Shown: positions 1 through 7,490, numbered from the stretch's first letter. The stretch is DNA of 64,000 bases from Candidatus Microgenomates bacterium (GCA_016188915.1 JACPGU010000002.1:1-64000), one strand, 5' to 3'. Numbers and translations are program-made. The notes: generated by a model from the letters alone, not told the origin.

Positions 1-141
1 AAAACTTTTTTGTGTTGCTCTGCTCTGACGAGCAGGGCGGCGGGGACGGCCTCTGTCTTTCGCTCGGGCGTGGCGGAATTCCTCCCCCCAACCCCCTCCT
101 TCCGCCACGCCCTCGCGGGAGAAGCGGAAATTTGCGGCGAC
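1..141 (+). repeat. Left arm of 141-bp inverted repeat
   Basis: This is an exact reverse complement of 4547-4687. The arm is GC-rich compared with its surroundings and has its own internal hairpin, because GGCGTGGCGG near base 67 pairs with CCGCCACGCC near base 110. It may continue to the left of the window. Confidence 0.9.
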
Positions 142-152
142 TTTAAATCAGT

Positions 153-920
153 CTACCAAATAGCTTGATTCCATGCACCTTGCAGGGTAGCCACCGCGGC
201 ATCTTTGACTTTTGTTTTTTCAGCGTCCGTCAATTCGTCCGACACTTCATTACTCTGATTTGCCGGATCTAAAATAGTTTTGTCCATAAAATCATTTGCA
301 AGATAATTCATCACTTTAACAAAGTTTTCAGAAGGACTAAAGCCAAGTAATGATGTTCCTTTTAACGCCTCCATGACAGATAGTTCAAGATAAAAAGACG
401 GGAAGTCTAAATTTCTAAGTTTTCGCCAAATCTTGACTGCCTTAATGTCAAAAACTCTGCCCGAGTTTTTGACATGTTTTATATGCTCATCAATATTCGT
501 TTTTGTCCAGGTTTGCGCTTTCCTTTTCCAGATAGAATGATCTAGGCCAAGCATGTGATGTTTTACTCCAGCAACAATGTCCATTTTTAATCCAGTGTGG
601 TTAATGCCTACGGATACATTCTGCTCTCGTGCGGTATATCCTGCACCATTGAACCTGTTTCTAAGAGTGTTATAGACATTCTCAAGGGTATTGCAGGTAC
701 TCACGGAAGGGTCGAGTGAAATAAAAAGATCAATGTCGGTGGTGCCAGTTATACCCGTTCCTTTGGCGAGCGAACCGGAGAGTTTTAAAATATAAGCATG
801 ACCATTTGCCCATGCGTGAATATGAGGTCTTAGCTCATTGATTTTATCTTGAGCGACATAAGTAATATTCGGGGTATGTTGGGCAACAATTTGCCTTATG
901 TAATTATCGTTCTCATTCAT
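153..920 (-). CDS. CD-NTase-like nucleotidyltransferase
   Basis: This 255-residue protein has a DNA polymerase beta-type nucleotidyltransferase core. It carries GS at 49-50, KGT at 53-55, the acidic pair D62 and D64 (DIDLF), and a third acidic residue D114 in KMDIVAG. The later helices include a W-T-x-x-N stretch, a KAVKIWRKL helix and a PSFYLEL motif, which is the pattern of CD-NTases (cGAS/DncV-like enzymes of CBASS) and OAS-like enzymes. The gene follows the membrane-protein gene after a 1-bp gap, so the two form one transcription unit. I infer synthesis of a nucleotide second messenger that activates the membrane partner. A minimal nucleotidyltransferase toxin (MNT-like) is the main alternative. 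No SAVED or patatin effector is present. Confidence 0.65.
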   Translation of the reverse strand: MNENDNYIRQIVAQHTPNITYVAQDKINELRPHIHAWANGHAYILKLSGSLAKGTGITGTTDIDLFISLDPSVSTCNTLENVYNTLRNRFNGAGYTAREQNVSVGINHTGLKMDIVAGVKHHMLGLDHSIWKRKAQTWTKTNIDEHIKHVKNSGRVFDIKAVKIWRKLRNLDFPSFYLELSVMEALKGTSLLGFSPSENFVKVMNYLANDFMDKTILDPANQSNEVSDELTDAEKTKVKDAAVATLQGAWNQAIW

Positions 921-921
921 A

Positions 922-1428
922 TTATTTTCCGTAACTAGTCGTAATCATTGCCGTTACGATGTCGTTAAGTAGTCTCCCACGAAAATTTGTCACAGCAGAG
1001 TGCCTTTTCCCGTCCAATTTTTTCATTTGCTCATCAGGAATTCGTCCCTTGTCATAAGGCGCGTAGACGACCAACGCACACTTGTCCGGCTTTTTATCGA
1101 GAATTTGATTTATGTCGTCTGCCCAATCGTGCCAATAGACAAGATACACCGAAGCCTCTTCTGCTTTTCCAACGTCTCCGCTGTTAGTAATTTCAAAAAT
1201 ATTTTTATCTCTGAACAGTCCTGAATCACAAAGCAAGCTTTTCAAGCTACTAATGTTGTCGTTTTTGGCAAAGATTGCAATTTTTCTTTTAGCAAGGCCA
1301 TTTCCGAGACGATAAAGCGCTGGGGATATACCCTTAATCCATAGAATGATTGCCCATATAAAGCCGATGACAAGAACGATCGTCTCAATCGTTCCAATTA
1401 AAGCTAGGGTTTCTAAAAGTGGTGGCAT
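922..1428 (-). CDS. Single-pass membrane protein with cytosolic domain, candidate effector
   Basis: This 168-residue protein has one strong membrane segment at about residues 8-32. An alpha/beta domain follows (IAIFAKND, ASVYLVYW, CALVVYAP strands) and the C-terminus is SAVTNFRGRLLNDIVTAM. The domain order (membrane anchor, then a compact Rossmann-like or TIR-like fold) and its position immediately upstream of the CD-NTase-like gene fit a membrane effector of a two-gene CBASS. I do not recognise a named family with certainty. No clear Shine-Dalgarno is seen before the ATG. It is divergent from the LexA-like gene, with 58 bp between the two starts, so one regulator could control both. Confidence 0.6.
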   Translation of the reverse strand: MPPLLETLALIGTIETIVLVIGFIWAIILWIKGISPALYRLGNGLAKRKIAIFAKNDNISSLKSLLCDSGLFRDKNIFEITNSGDVGKAEEASVYLVYWHDWADDINQILDKKPDKCALVVYAPYDKGRIPDEQMKKLDGKRHSAVTNFRGRLLNDIVTAMITTSYGK

Positions 1429-1440
1429 GTTGGTTTGGGG

Positions 1441-1464
1441 ATAACCTGCTCTTGTTTAGGTTAT
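1441..1464. promoter_or_regulatory. Inverted-repeat operator between divergent genes
   Basis: ATAACCT (1441-1447) and AGGTTAT (1458-1464) form a perfect 7-bp inverted repeat with a 10-bp spacer. It covers the -35 region of the LexA-like gene and lies inside the divergent region shared with the membrane-protein gene. The position suits autoregulation by the LexA-like repressor; binding itself is inferred. Confidence 0.55.
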
Positions 1465-1480
1465 CTTTAGGTAGTATACT
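1452..1480 (+). promoter_or_regulatory. Sigma70-type promoter of the LexA-like gene
   Basis: TTGTTT (1452-1457) is separated by 17 bp from TATACT (1475-1480). The start codon at 1487 lies only six bases after the -10 box, so the transcript would be leaderless or nearly so. The operator inverted repeat overlaps the -35 box. Confidence 0.6.
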
Positions 1481-1486
1481 CTAAGT

Positions 1487-2110
1487 ATGGAAAAGAAGTC
1501 AATGGGGTCAAGCAAGCCATCAAAGCGACAATCAGAAATTCTCCAGTTTGTCGCAAAGTTTCAAAGAGAAAAGGACTACTCTCCCTCTCTTGGCGAGATA
1601 GCCAAGAATTTTGGGGTTTCTATCCCTACAATTCACCAACACATTTCCTATTTGCGAAAGAAAAATTTGCTTTCTGCGGATAAAGGCAAAAGACGTTCAA
1701 TTCAAGCGTTCAACGATCAGAAAAGAGATTTGGTAGAAATCCCACTCATGGGACTTATTGCCGCAGGAGGGCCGATTGAGGCAATCAGAAACCCCGAACC
1801 AATAGAAGTACCGCGCAGTATGCTTTCGAGAGGTGCAAATTATTACGCTTTGAAAGTTGCCGGAACAAGTATGATTGAGGAGGGCATATCAGACGGCGAT
1901 ATTGTGATTGTTCGTGAACAGCAAATAGTTGATGATGGAGAAAAAGCGGTAGCGTATTTACCAGACAAAGACGCAGTTACGCTCAAAAAGATTTATCGTG
2001 AGAAAAAAAGAATAAAACTTGTTCCGGCGAATAAATACATGAAGCCATTTTACGAAACAAATGTTGAAGTACAGGGTAAAGTCGTCGGTGTGCTTAGGCG
2101 AGAATTTTAA
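1487..2110 (+). CDS. lexA: LexA-like S24 self-cleaving repressor
   Basis: This 207-residue protein has a winged-helix DNA-binding domain (about residues 10-65) and a C-terminal S24 protease domain. The Ala-Gly cleavage site is A93-G94 in IAAGGP, the catalytic serine is S128 in GTSMIEEGISDGD, and the lysine is K167 in AVTLKK. All elements needed for RecA-stimulated autocleavage are therefore present. It sits inside the inverted-repeat island, divergent from the nucleotidyltransferase pair and 27 bp upstream of the methyltransferase in the same direction. It could be the host LexA, but its position suggests a dedicated regulator that makes the defence genes respond to DNA damage. A start at 1502 is also possible. 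Confidence 0.88.
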   Translation: MEKKSMGSSKPSKRQSEILQFVAKFQREKDYSPSLGEIAKNFGVSIPTIHQHISYLRKKNLLSADKGKRRSIQAFNDQKRDLVEIPLMGLIAAGGPIEAIRNPEPIEVPRSMLSRGANYYALKVAGTSMIEEGISDGDIVIVREQQIVDDGEKAVAYLPDKDAVTLKKIYREKKRIKLVPANKYMKPFYETNVEVQGKVVGVLRREF

Positions 2111-2137
2111 TATATGCTAAAATAGGATTATAGATTT

Positions 2138-3109
2138 ATGAAGAAACAAATCCGAACAGTTGATCTTTTTGCAGGATGTGGGGGGTTATCTCTCGGCTTT
2201 TCTTCTGCTGGTTTCAAAATCGTGGGTGCGGTAGACAACTGGGGGCCCGCCGTTAAAACATATCGTCGTAATTTTACAGACCACGATATTTTTGACCTAG
2301 ATCTGTCTGATGTTGAAAAAAGCGTTTCCGAGTTGTTAAAACTTAGACCCGATATGATTGTCGGCGGACCTCCATGCCAAGATTATTCTCATGCGGGGAA
2401 AAGAGATGAAACAAGAGGCAGAGCAGACCTCACCGTTTCTTATGCAAAGATAATTTCAAATATAAAACCAGAGTGGTTTGTAATGGAAAATGTTGACCAA
2501 ATCACGAAATCAAAAAAACTAACGGAAGCAAAAGAAATTTTCAAAAAAGCTGGATATGGGCTGACACAAATTATTCTCGACGCGAGCTTTTGCGGAGTTC
2601 CGCAAAAGCGAAAGCGTTTTTTCTTGATTGGAAAATTAAAAGCACATGATGATTTTGCTCTTGCCCTTATTCAAGAAAAGATCTCTGCTTCACCTATGTC
2701 TATCCGAGATTATTTTGGTGATGTTTTAGATTTTGATTATTACTATCGCCACCCAAGAAATTACAATAGACGCGGAGTGTTTAGCGTAGACGAGCCAAGC
2801 CCTACCATACGAGGCGTGAACCGCCCTATTCCCAGAGGTTACCCTGGACATTCTCTCGATAAGGTAAAGGATCTATCGACTATCCGACCGCTCACAACAT
2901 TGGAACGCGCTCAAATCCAAACTTTTCCAAAAGATTTTATTTTCGAGGGTTCTAAAACCGAGATAGAACAACAAATCGGAAATGCTGTTCCAGTAAATCT
3001 CGCAAAATTTGTTGCTTCCGCAATTATGGAAATAGTGCAAAACGGAGTTCCGCTAAAAAAATCTCCGGCAACCCTTTTTGAAATAGAAAATGTCGCGGTT
3101 CTCGCTTAA
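2138..3109 (+). CDS. C5-cytosine DNA methyltransferase
   Basis: This 323-residue enzyme transfers a methyl group from SAM to cytosine C5. Motif I is DLFAGCGGLSLGF (residues 9-21) and motif IV is GGPPCQDYS with catalytic C80. Motif VI is MENV, motif VIII is QKRKRFFLIGK and motif X is QQIGNAVP. The protein is short for the family, with a small target recognition region. Its stop codon overlaps the stop of the convergent endonuclease gene: the four bases TTAA at 3106-3109 supply both stops. It is the protective partner of that endonuclease and is transcribed with the LexA-like gene. Confidence 0.92.
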   Translation: MKKQIRTVDLFAGCGGLSLGFSSAGFKIVGAVDNWGPAVKTYRRNFTDHDIFDLDLSDVEKSVSELLKLRPDMIVGGPPCQDYSHAGKRDETRGRADLTVSYAKIISNIKPEWFVMENVDQITKSKKLTEAKEIFKKAGYGLTQIILDASFCGVPQKRKRFFLIGKLKAHDDFALALIQEKISASPMSIRDYFGDVLDFDYYYRHPRNYNRRGVFSVDEPSPTIRGVNRPIPRGYPGHSLDKVKDLSTIRPLTTLERAQIQTFPKDFIFEGSKTEIEQQIGNAVPVNLAKFVASAIMEIVQNGVPLKKSPATLFEIENVAVLA

Positions 3110-4212
3110 TTACCCTCGGCAATCTCCTCTACAGTTTCAAAGAGGTCAATCGTATTTTGGACAATTCCGTCAAAGCGTCTCTCTGGGCTTAAAAGTTTTT
3201 CGCCTCCTCCAAGAATAATATCTTTTATTTCTGGGCGTGTTATGCGCGGACTTAACAGTTGAGGCGAGCGCATATACTCTCTTGTTTTCATTCCGCCGAT
3301 AGCAAATGCTTTATCGTTTTTTGTTCCGTAAGTATAGGTATCAATAATGTGCTGGTGATCAATTCTGCCTTCAACCGCAAATTGATAAAGCATTTTTACC
3401 AACCAAACAATGGAACGCTCTGGGCGAGTGATTGAGCCATTGTCAGATACTTGGTTCACAAATAATCGAGTGAGGGCAAAATTACTCCACACGAAAATAT
3501 CCAAGCAATTATCTGCCAATACTGTTGATTTACCTTTTGTTTTCCAAACGGGCTGTATTAAAAGAGGTTTTTCTTTATCGGGATTTTGGAGAATTACAGT
3601 GTTTAGGACTTCAACCAATCTCGGCAATAATGCTTCTACTCTAGTTGCGTCATTCCAATTTATTCTCCGTCCGCATACAGGCTCTAAAATTTCTCGTAAT
3701 TGCTCTCTATTTTCTCGCATTGAATCAGCGAAGCCAAGCGCGAGATATACAATTGTGTCTGGTCTTACGACGATTTCACTTCCAAAATCCTCGTCCGCAC
3801 AATCAGAAGTTTGGTCATCAGGCAAAGCCGTGAGCTTAATTTCAAGTGGTTTCAAATACTCAAAAGTTTCGCCATTTCTCCTTTGAATAACTAAATCTAC
3901 TCTTGGCAACCAACCTTCAGCTAAATCTCTATACGGTTCGAACTCACTCTCAAAAGAGAAATAAACATGCTCGTTGGTCGGAGATATACCATAAAGATTT
4001 TCTACTGAAATTGTATCGTGATATGTGGCAAGCTCTCGATTGAGTTTTATATAAACTAAAGGAATCTCACGGCTTGCCATGTAATTGGCGAGAGCGGCGG
4101 GAAAAGTGTTATTAAATTGATTTTTGCCCCACGAACTTTCACTGGAAAAATCCTTGTTTGAATTTGCTATACCAAAAAGTCCTGGGTTTTGAGCGTTGTT
4201 TGGCATAATCAT
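3106..4212 (-). CDS. Type II restriction endonuclease, HindVP-like
   Basis: This 368-residue protein begins with NPGLFGIANSNKDFSSESSWGKNQFNNTFPAAL and contains PRVDLVIQRR...EYLKPLEIKLTALPD (about 107-134), which resembles a PD-(D/E)xK nuclease core (D, then ExK in LEIKL). The overall pattern matches what I know as the HindVP restriction endonuclease family, whose type member cuts GRCGYC. Family assignment is from memory. The gene starts inside the controller gene through an ATGA overlap and runs convergently into the methyltransferase. This is a standard controller-endonuclease/methyltransferase arrangement. Confidence 0.72.
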   Translation of the reverse strand: MIMPNNAQNPGLFGIANSNKDFSSESSWGKNQFNNTFPAALANYMASREIPLVYIKLNRELATYHDTISVENLYGISPTNEHVYFSFESEFEPYRDLAEGWLPRVDLVIQRRNGETFEYLKPLEIKLTALPDDQTSDCADEDFGSEIVVRPDTIVYLALGFADSMRENREQLREILEPVCGRRINWNDATRVEALLPRLVEVLNTVILQNPDKEKPLLIQPVWKTKGKSTVLADNCLDIFVWSNFALTRLFVNQVSDNGSITRPERSIVWLVKMLYQFAVEGRIDHQHIIDTYTYGTKNDKAFAIGGMKTREYMRSPQLLSPRITRPEIKDIILGGGEKLLSPERRFDGIVQNTIDLFETVEEIAEGN

Positions 4213-4430
4213 TTTATGAAAAAGGAAACATCTTTTTTATAGATCGTGGCAAATTTCTTAATCTCCGCAACATCAAGTCGCCTCTCGCCGGATTCGATTT
4301 TTGAGATATATGACTGTGGTTTGTTGAGCTTGTCAGCAACATCCTGCTGGGCAAGCCCAGCCTCAATACGCGTCGTTTTCAGGCGTTCTATGATTTCCTT
4401 GTAGTCTTTCGAGTAAACTGACTTGCTCAT
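4209..4430 (-). CDS. XRE-family controller (C) protein
   Basis: This 73-residue Cro/CI-type helix-turn-helix protein contains RIEAGLAQQDVADKLNKPQSYISKIESGERR (about residues 21-51). I chose the ATG at 4430 because the longer reading frame upstream runs through the inverted repeat and gives a low-complexity proline/arginine-rich sequence. The gene overlaps the endonuclease start by four bases (ATGA), so translation is coupled. Its family and place suggest a C protein that delays endonuclease expression after entry into a new host. Confidence 0.85.
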   Translation of the reverse strand: MSKSVYSKDYKEIIERLKTTRIEAGLAQQDVADKLNKPQSYISKIESGERRLDVAEIKKFATIYKKDVSFFIK

Positions 4431-4463
4431 ATATGTTTCTATGATATATCCTATTGTGGTATA

Positions 4464-4478
4464 ATCCCAAAATGGGAT
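4464..4478. promoter_or_regulatory. Candidate operator upstream of controller gene
   Basis: ATCCCA (4464-4469) and TGGGAT (4473-4478) form an inverted repeat around AAA, 34 bp before the controller start codon. Controller proteins of R-M systems autoregulate through short palindromes at this distance; that role is inferred. Confidence 0.4.
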
Positions 4479-4546
4479 ACAATAATACAAGGGAGTTCCC
4501 AAAGCTCGCTCGCGCACTGGGAGGGTGGGGCAAGAGCGAGAATCCT

Positions 4547-4687
4547 GTCGCCGCAAATTTCCGCTTCTCCCGCGAGGGCGTGGCGGAAGGAGGGGGTTGG
4601 GGGGAGGAATTCCGCCACGCCCGAGCGAAAGACAGAGGCCGTCCCCGCCGCCCTGCTCGTCAGAGCAGAGCAACACAAAAAAGTTTT
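4547..4687 (-). repeat. Right arm of 141-bp inverted repeat
   Basis: This is an exact reverse complement of 1-141. The next 70 bases also contain a small hairpin (GTGCCG-gttt-CCGGCAC near 4718-4734). The arm lies just upstream of the controller gene promoter region. Confidence 0.9.
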
Positions 4688-4797
4688 AAAAGCAAAGAAA
4701 ACTTTTTTGTGGGGCGTGCCGGTTTCCGGCACGGCGGCGGGGCGGCTTCATTGGGGGTTTTGCTCAAAGTAGGTTCGTCCAAGGTTCAGAATTTCCC

Positions 4798-4843
4798 ATT
4801 TAATACAAAAACACAGGTTTATATCTGTGTTTTTGCATTAAAT
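4798..4843 (-). terminator. Long hairpin after tRNA-Ala
   Basis: A 19-bp stem with one mismatch surrounds the loop GTTTATAT, with AAAAACACAG on one side and CTGTGTTTTT on the other. It directly follows the 3' end of tRNA-Ala on the minus strand. It would act as a processing or termination signal and suggests that the 16S transcript is not continued into the island. Confidence 0.5.
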
Positions 4844-4913
4844 GGACCCTAGCGGAATTGAACCGCTCTCTCCTCGGTGCAAACGAGGTGTTCTACCGAT
4901 AAACTAAGGGCCC
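4843..4913 (-). tRNA. tRNA-Ala(TGC)
   Basis: The sequence folds as a complete cloverleaf. The acceptor stem is GGGCCCT with AGGGTCC (one G-U pair), the anticodon stem is CCTCG/CGAGG, the loop TTTGCAC gives anticodon TGC, and the T arm is AGCGG/CCGCT. The CCA end is not encoded. The first 19 nt plus nine upstream bases are repeated exactly at 5262-5289. The stop codon of the GIY-YIG gene lies inside the 5' end of this tRNA. Confidence 0.93.
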
Positions 4914-4922
4914 GTGATGATT
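4895..4922 (-). repeat. 28-bp direct repeat, copy in tRNA-Ala
   Basis: This is identical to 5262-5289. It contains the first 19 nt of tRNA-Ala and nine bases upstream. The second copy abuts a hairpin and the stop of the membrane-protein gene. Confidence 0.9.
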
Positions 4923-5170
4923 TTTCTGTCTCTTATCATTTTTTCAATAAAGTCTTTTCTTTTAAAATTTTTAATTTTTCTTTCTAATTTTCTAGCATCG
5001 GACAAAACATCACATTCTTGAAATAATGCCAAGACCAAAGGCCTCATACTCTTGGTAGCAAAAACATACCCTGCGTTGTGCTGTTTTAGTCTTTTTTCTA
5101 TGTTATTGGTGCTACCGATATAATATCTTTTATTCTTTGTGCTTTGTAATATATAAACTCCGTTCATCAC
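4904..5170 (-). CDS. GIY-YIG family endonuclease
   Basis: This 88-residue single-domain nuclease has VYIL (5-8), YYIGST with the YIG at 17-19, R27, H31 in KQHNAG, and the metal-binding glutamate E63 in KLERKIK. It matches the small stand-alone GIY-YIG/UvrC-like nucleases common in CPR genomes. The last codons and the TAG stop are supplied by the tRNA-Ala gene (overlap of 10 nt). It lies between two exact copies of the tRNA 5' end, so it looks like cargo of an element inserted at the tRNA. It could promote insertion in the manner of a homing endonuclease; that is inference. Confidence 0.9.
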   Translation of the reverse strand: MMNGVYILQSTKNKRYYIGSTNNIEKRLKQHNAGYVFATKSMRPLVLALFQECDVLSDARKLERKIKNFKRKDFIEKMIRDRKIITGP

Positions 5171-5289
5171 TATATGTTAATAAGTGTTCTACTCCGACGA
5201 GCCTACAGGCTGTCGGAGTCCGACCCTACATTATTGTTTTTATCATAATAGTAGGCGTCGGACCGATAAACTAAGGGCCCGTGATGATT
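4923..5289 (-). mobile_element. GIY-YIG-bearing element at tRNA-Ala 5' end
   Basis: The 367-bp unit runs from the tRNA to the end of the second tRNA fragment. It contains the GIY-YIG gene and two adjacent hairpins. Hairpin A is at 5192-5218 (CTCCGA...TCGGAG) and hairpin B at 5219-5262 (TCCGAC...GTCGGA). The unit ends with the 28-bp repeat at 5262-5289. Removing it joins the membrane-protein stop codon directly to the tRNA, which looks like the ancestral arrangement. Confidence 0.6.
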
Positions 5290-5572
5290 AAAATATAGCT
5301 CCGACGGTAGATCCCAAGACTTTGTCTAGGGTATCTGTCACATAAAGAATAGTCAAGACAATAATGAGAAGTCCTATGAGTTGCCACATTGAATAGGACC
5401 CTCCCGCGCCTAAGTACTTTTCTGCCCAACCACTAGTACCCACTATGCGAACTATATCTCTATTGTACATAACAACCAAAATACCGATTGTTATACCGAT
5501 AATAAACATCAATATTTTTTGTAAAATCATTTTTGTTTTTTTATTTTTATTATTTTCATTATCGCTATCCAA
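5288..5572 (-). CDS. Small two-helix membrane protein
   Basis: This 94-residue protein has a lysine/asparagine-rich N-terminus and two membrane segments, at about residues 16-36 (ILQKILMFIIGITIGILVVMY) and 63-80 (WQLIGLLIIVLTILYVTDT). I recognise no functional family. It lies between tRNA-Ile and tRNA-Ala in the rRNA unit and is co-directional with both, an unusual place for a protein gene. Its stop codon overlaps the duplicated tRNA-Ala fragment by two bases, so before insertion of the GIY-YIG element it would have ended only a few bases upstream of the tRNA. Confidence 0.75.
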   Translation of the reverse strand: MDSDNENNKNKKTKMILQKILMFIIGITIGILVVMYNRDIVRIVGTSGWAEKYLGAGGSYSMWQLIGLLIIVLTILYVTDTLDKVLGSTVGAIF

Positions 5573-5665
5573 ATTCTCTTACATAAACTTTTGCAGTCTC
5601 ACACTACCTTGGGGCTTGGAACATTTTCATTCCTGCTGTAATATGAATACATTATTGAGCAAAAA

Positions 5666-5739
5666 TGCGCGTGGGGGGACTTGAACCTCCGACCTCTTAA
5701 TTATCAGTGAAGTGCTCTAACCAACTGAGCTACACGCGC
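5666..5739 (-). tRNA. tRNA-Ile(GAT)
   Basis: The acceptor stem GCGCGTG/CACGCGC is perfect. The D arm GCTC...GAGC is intact and the anticodon loop CTGATAA gives GAT. The anticodon stem has a C-U mismatch and the T stem GGAGG/CCCCC an A-C mismatch. It is still very likely a functional gene in the usual 16S-Ile-Ala order. Confidence 0.85.
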
Positions 5740-6085
5740 GCATTAACAAAGTCATATTATCCTAAAATAAACGAGAATTCAAGCTAAAACAAAAAGCGCT
5801 TACCAAAAAGCGCTTTTTGTTTTTTTTAAGAACTGAAAAATGGTAAGAACATGCCTTCTTGGCCAAAAATGGCCAAAGACGACCTAGAGACCGTCGCACC
5901 TCGCTATGCTCGGTGGGCGAAATTTCTAATTCCTAAGTTCTAATTTCTAAATAAATCCTAGAAGCCAAGTTCCAAAATTCAATTATTTGGACATTTGCTC
6001 ATTGAGTATTTTATTAGAAATTAGATCAATTAGATATTAGACGTTTCGTACCGAACGCAGTGAGGCACGACAGTCCTTTCTCCTT
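5740..6085 (-). other. Spacer between tRNA-Ile and 16S
   Basis: These 346 bases hold no gene. They contain a perfect GC-cored hairpin at 5789-5820 (ACAAAAAGCGCTT paired across a 6-nt loop) with T-runs on both sides, which could terminate or process the 16S transcript. A region of low-complexity AT repeats follows at 5930-6030. Confidence 0.6.
5789..5820. terminator. Bidirectional hairpin with T-tracts
   Basis: AAAAAGCGCT and AGCGCTTTTT form a strong stem. T-rich tails occur on both strands (GTTTTTTTT on plus, TTTTTGTTTT on minus). It lies between 16S and tRNA-Ile. Confidence 0.5.
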
Positions 6086-6490
6086 AGAAAGGAGGTGATC
6101 CATCCGCACGTTCCCGTACGGATACCTTGTTACGACTTCGTCCCAATCACCGGTTTTACCTTATTTCCAACAAAAGTTGGAGTTTCGGGTACCCCCGGCT
6201 TTCATGACGTGACGGGCGGTGTGTACAAGACCCGAGAACGTATTCACCGCGCCATAGCTGATACGCGGTTACTAGCGATTCCAGCTTCATGCCGGCGAGT
6301 TTCAGCCGACAATCCGAACTATGAGAAGCTTTGCTGGGATTAGCTCCACCTTGCGGTTTGGCAACCCATTGTACTTCCCATTGTAGCACGTGTGTAGCCC
6401 GGGACATAAGGGCCATGCGGATTTGACGTCATCCCCACCTTCCTCCGTGTTAACCACGGCAGTCTCCTGTGAAAAATACAACACAGGACG

Positions 6491-6562
<72 letters not shown>

Positions 6563-6637
6563 CCAGCACCCTCGAAGGCGGTCCGATCTCTCGGACTTGC
6601 AGCTGGATGTCAAACCCCGGTAAGGTTCTTCGTTTAC

Positions 6638-6713
<76 letters not shown>

Positions 6714-6794
6714 ATCCCCAGGCGGGACACTTAACGCGTTAGCTTCGATCCTGATAGGGTCGATACTACCAAAATCTAGTGTCCATCGTTTAGG

Positions 6795-6841
<47 letters not shown>

Positions 6842-7027
6842 TTCCTCAGCGTCAAGAAATACCTAGCAAGCTGCCTTCGCCATTGGTGTTCCTCCTGATA
6901 TCAACGCATTTCACTGCTACACCAGGAATTCCACTTGCCTCGATACCCTTCTATTCTTGTGGTTTCTCCAACCTTCCCAAAGTTGAGCTTTAGTATTTGA
7001 TCAGAGACCTACAAAAAAGCCTACGAA

Positions 7028-7058
<31 letters not shown>

Positions 7059-7059
7059 T

Positions 7060-7106
<47 letters not shown>

Positions 7107-7125
7107 TATTCCACTAGTACTGTAT

Positions 7126-7350
7126 CCCAGATTTTTGCGCCAAGCGCAAAAATCAATTTTTAATTTTTTCAATTTTTCCCGCTTTAGCGGGATCCTGCCA
7201 CACCATCTTATTATTAAACTATTGAGGCGGTGATAATTTTTAAATAAATCTTAATTTCTAATTTTTAAACATTAGAGATTAAAACATTATTTATAAAATT
7301 ACAAAATTAAAAATTACAAAATTATTTTTGCGTAATCGCAAAAATCTGGG
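7126..7350 (-). repeat. Insertion in 16S helix 17 region (intervening-sequence-like)
   Basis: CCCAGATTTTTGCG (7126-7139) and its perfect complement at 7337-7350 close a long helix over 197 nt of AT-rich sequence. The position corresponds to about E. coli 450-475, a variable helix. Each end also has its own small hairpin (TTTTTGCG/CGCAAAAA). There is no ORF and no intron core motif that I can see. A long closing stem is typical of rRNA intervening sequences removed by RNase III. Positions 7173-7240 match 24760-24827 with one mismatch. Confidence 0.8.
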
Positions 7351-7442
7351 CCTCCTAGTGAAAAGCAGTTTACAACCCGAAAGCCTTCTTCCTGCACGCG
7401 GCGTCGCTGGATCAGCCTTTCGGCCATTGTCCAAAATTCCCG

Positions 7443-7490
<48 letters not shown>

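Larger units (their letters stand above)
1..4687. mobile_element. Defence island bounded by 141-bp inverted repeats
   Basis: The first 141 bases of the window and positions 4547-4687 are perfect reverse complements as far as I can read them. They enclose six genes: a nucleotidyltransferase, its membrane partner, a LexA-like repressor, a cytosine methyltransferase, a restriction endonuclease and a controller protein. No transposase or integrase is present. The left arm starts at the very first base, so the true left end and any target duplication may lie outside the window. The island lies 155 bp beyond the 3' end of tRNA-Ala, where a 23S gene would often be found. The content and boundaries suggest a transferred defence cassette; how it moves is not visible. 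Confidence 0.7.

Noticed and set aside
4431..4676. Upstream extension of the controller gene to 155 residues
   Set aside because: The extension reads through the inverted repeat as proline/arginine-rich sequence without domain features, and the HTH protein is complete from 4430.
7126..7350. Group I or group II intron in 16S
   Set aside because: No intron core motifs or homing-endonuclease ORF are visible; the sequence is short, AT-rich and closed by a simple stem, like an intervening sequence.
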